6,371 nucleotides of DNA from Gammaproteobacteria bacterium (lineage in GTDB: Bacteria; Pseudomonadota; Gammaproteobacteria; BMS3Bbin11): positions 1-6,371 of the forward strand of contig JAUWVE010000085.1 of assembly GCA_030617565.1 (NCBI GenBank), given 5' to 3'. The notes beneath the pieces were generated by a model that searched no databases, had not been told where the DNA came from, and saw nothing but the letters and a program-made list of their open reading frames with translations. Positions 5,095-6,371 of the stretch are shown here, piece by piece (within the stretch, counting starts at the first letter, position 1; the number at the start of each line of letters is the position of its first letter). Position numbers and translations under genes: made by a program.

Positions 5095-5129
5095 GGCCGC
5101 TACCCAAAACAGGGTAGCGGCCATTTTTT
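5095..5129. terminator. Strong rho-independent terminator, probably bidirectional
   Basis: A perfect 11-bp GC-rich stem, ggccgctaccc (5095-5105) with gggtagcggcc (5112-5122), has a 6-nt loop (aaaaca). It is followed on the plus strand by a T-run (5124-5129), and on the minus strand by TTTTCT (from 5094 leftwards). It lies 55 bp after the acidic protein gene and also downstream of hisC on the minus strand, so it can end both convergent transcripts. Confidence 0.9.
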
Positions 5130-5145
5130 CATGCTGCAGTTATCC

Positions 5146-5286
5146 AACCGCAAAGACGCAGAGAACGCAAAGGATAGATATTTTTTAAGCAAGAGCGCGT
5201 TACTATCACCGTGCCTGATTTGACCCAACCATAGTAAATGAAACTACAAAAAACTGAGACCCTGATTTCTTTGCGCCTTTGCGGTT
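5146..5286. repeat. Inverted-repeat element of about 141 bp (aaccgcaaag ends)
   Basis: AACCGCAAAGACGCAGAG (5146-5163) faces CTTTGCGCCTTTGCGGTT (5269-5286), which is its complement with two mismatches. The left end continues aacgcaaagg, so the unit CGCAAAG recurs. The interior is AT-rich and non-coding. No clear target duplication is visible. The ends differ from those of elements A and B, so this is another repeat family. It lies between the terminator and hisC. The rest of 5287-5342 holds only a small gtggg/cccac stem (5315-5331). Confidence 0.6.
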
Positions 5287-5342
5287 AAGTAGTATTTTTA
5301 ATCTCTTTCGCCGCGTGGGCGCGCCTCCCACAAATAATTTTT

Positions 5343-6371
5343 TCAGCTCACCAGCAATACAGACAGTCCATCTAAAAAGGCATCATTCTCAGCCGGACTG
5401 CCGATGGTCACCCGCAAACAGTTCTCCAGCGCACTACCGGCGCGATGCAGACATTTGATTAAAATCCCGCGTTTCAATAATTGAGCATGAATCGCCTCTG
5501 CGCGATCATCCGATATCCTGAATAAAATAAAGTTTGTATCACTCGGCCATGTCTTGACGCCGTTGAGTGATGATAGAGAATCATAGACCCGATCGCGCTC
5601 ATCACAAATTTCATCAATCTGATACTGAAATGCCTGCCAGTGGTCAAGTGCGAAGGAGGCTGTTGCCTGGGTCAGGCTGTTGATATTGTAGGGCAGCCGC
5701 AGCTTGTCCAGTTCGTTTATCCAGTCAGCGTGGCCGGCAATCAAGCCGAGGCGTATGCCGGCAAGACCAACTTTAGACAGGGTGCGCATTACAACTAGAT
5801 CAGGATGGTCAGCTAATCGAGAAATGAAGTTTTCACTGCCGGCCCTGGCAAAAGGCTGATAGGCCTCATCCACTACCACCAGCCCCGGCGCCAGATTGAG
5901 TATTTCTTCAATTTCTGCCTGCTGAAAAACCGCACCGGTCGGGTTGTTTGGCGAGGCGAGAAATATAACTGCGGGCTGGTGCTTGCTGATCGCTGCACGC
6001 ATAGCAGGCATATCCAGCGTGAAATTCTGCTGCAAAGGCACTCCGGCATAAGACAAACCACATGCCCGTGCCAGCACTTCATACATAACAAATGACGGTG
6101 CCGGTGCAAGCACAGTACGGTCGTCACCGGCTACAGCCATCAGTATGGCCTGTATCAACTCATCCGAACCGTTCCCCAGCATGATGGCTGATTCATCTGG
6201 AATTTCCATCACAGCACGCAGCCGGTTAACAAGATCATCTGCGGCAGGATCCGGATAGCGGTTCAATTGCAGACCAGCAAGGGTATCGAGCCAGGGCTGT
6301 TTGAGTGCCTCCGGCATCGGCCAGGGGTTTTCCATTGCATCGAGCTTGATGAAGTCACCTGCGGGCGGCAC
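5343..6371 (-). CDS. hisC: Histidinol-phosphate aminotransferase HisC, 5' end beyond the window
   Basis: HisC is the PLP-dependent fold-type I aminotransferase that turns imidazole acetol phosphate into histidinol phosphate. 342 residues are visible. The N-terminus PPAGDFIKLDAMENPWPMP matches the family's KLDxxENP region, which normally follows about 15-25 more residues, so the GTG at the edge (6369-6371) is most likely an internal Val codon and not the start. Counting that codon as 1: GNGSDELI (66-73), ASPNNPTG (139-146, Asn143), VDEAYQPF (167-174, Asp168 and Tyr171), the PLP lysine Lys200 in TLSKVGLAGIRLG with Arg207, and the C-terminal LRVTIG arginine (320). All key residues are present. 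The stop is at 5343-5345. Any upstream hisG or hisD would lie outside. Downstream, the gene is cut off from hisB-hisH by 3.8 kb of unrelated DNA. Confidence 0.96.
   Translation of the reverse strand: MPPAGDFIKLDAMENPWPMPEALKQPWLDTLAGLQLNRYPDPAADDLVNRLRAVMEIPDESAIMLGNGSDELIQAILMAVAGDDRTVLAPAPSFVMYEVLARACGLSYAGVPLQQNFTLDMPAMRAAISKHQPAVIFLASPNNPTGAVFQQAEIEEILNLAPGLVVVDEAYQPFARAGSENFISRLADHPDLVVMRTLSKVGLAGIRLGLIAGHADWINELDKLRLPYNINSLTQATASFALDHWQAFQYQIDEICDERDRVYDSLSSLNGVKTWPSDTNFILFRISDDRAEAIHAQLLKRGILIKCLHRAGSALENCLRVTIGSPAENDAFLDGLSVLLVS

Noticed and set aside
5315..5331. gtggg/cccac hairpin as hisC terminator
   Set aside because: It has a 5-bp stem with no following U-run on the minus strand. 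The bidirectional hairpin at 5095-5129 is a much better candidate.
6369..6371. GTG at the right edge as the hisC start
   Set aside because: The family has about 15-25 further residues before KLDxxENP. The codon fits an internal valine, so the gene is cut by the window edge.

Overview
The window looks like chromosomal DNA from a gammaproteobacterium of moderate GC content. This rests on protein character only: a monofunctional HisB, proteobacterial-type HisH and HisC, and a QseBC/PmrAB-like two-component system. The intergenic DNA is unusually rich in small repeats. No species can be named from the sequence alone.

Layout from left to right. (1) Positions 1-182 hold the 3' end of an unidentified plus-strand gene. 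It converges on hisH across an inverted array of 7-bp repeats. (2) hisB and hisH (1545 to 249, minus strand) form a short histidine-biosynthesis operon. (3) Positions 1546-1861 are a repeat-rich spacer. It carries an inverted pair of heptamer arrays, one of which was split by a 129-bp MITE-like element (A) with a TTTA target duplication. (4) A sensor kinase (1862-3229) and an OmpR-family response regulator (3372-4052) lie on the minus strand in the order regulator then kinase. They are separated by a 160-bp MITE-like element (B) with the same terminal inverted repeat as A. (5) Positions 4053-4325 are a divergent regulatory region with a good match to a PmrA/QseB-type tandem box. It faces a plus-strand gene (4341-5039) for an exported protein with a very acidic Asp/Glu/Ser/His tail. 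(6) Positions 5040-5342 hold a strong terminator and another inverted-repeat element. (7) hisC (5343-6371, minus strand) runs off the right edge without its first codons.

How the parts fit. The his genes are split: hisC is separated from hisB-hisH by about 3.8 kb holding the two-component system and the acidic protein gene. The regulator and kinase probably form one signalling unit, and the acidic protein gene is its most likely nearby target because of the tandem box.

The most striking observation is element B. Removing it together with one target-site copy restores an ATGA stop/start overlap between regulator and kinase. The insertion therefore appears to have broken a translationally coupled junction, given the regulator a new C-terminus and stop codon, and supplied the kinase with a new Shine-Dalgarno sequence (GAGGTG, 7 nt before ATG) from its own terminal repeat.
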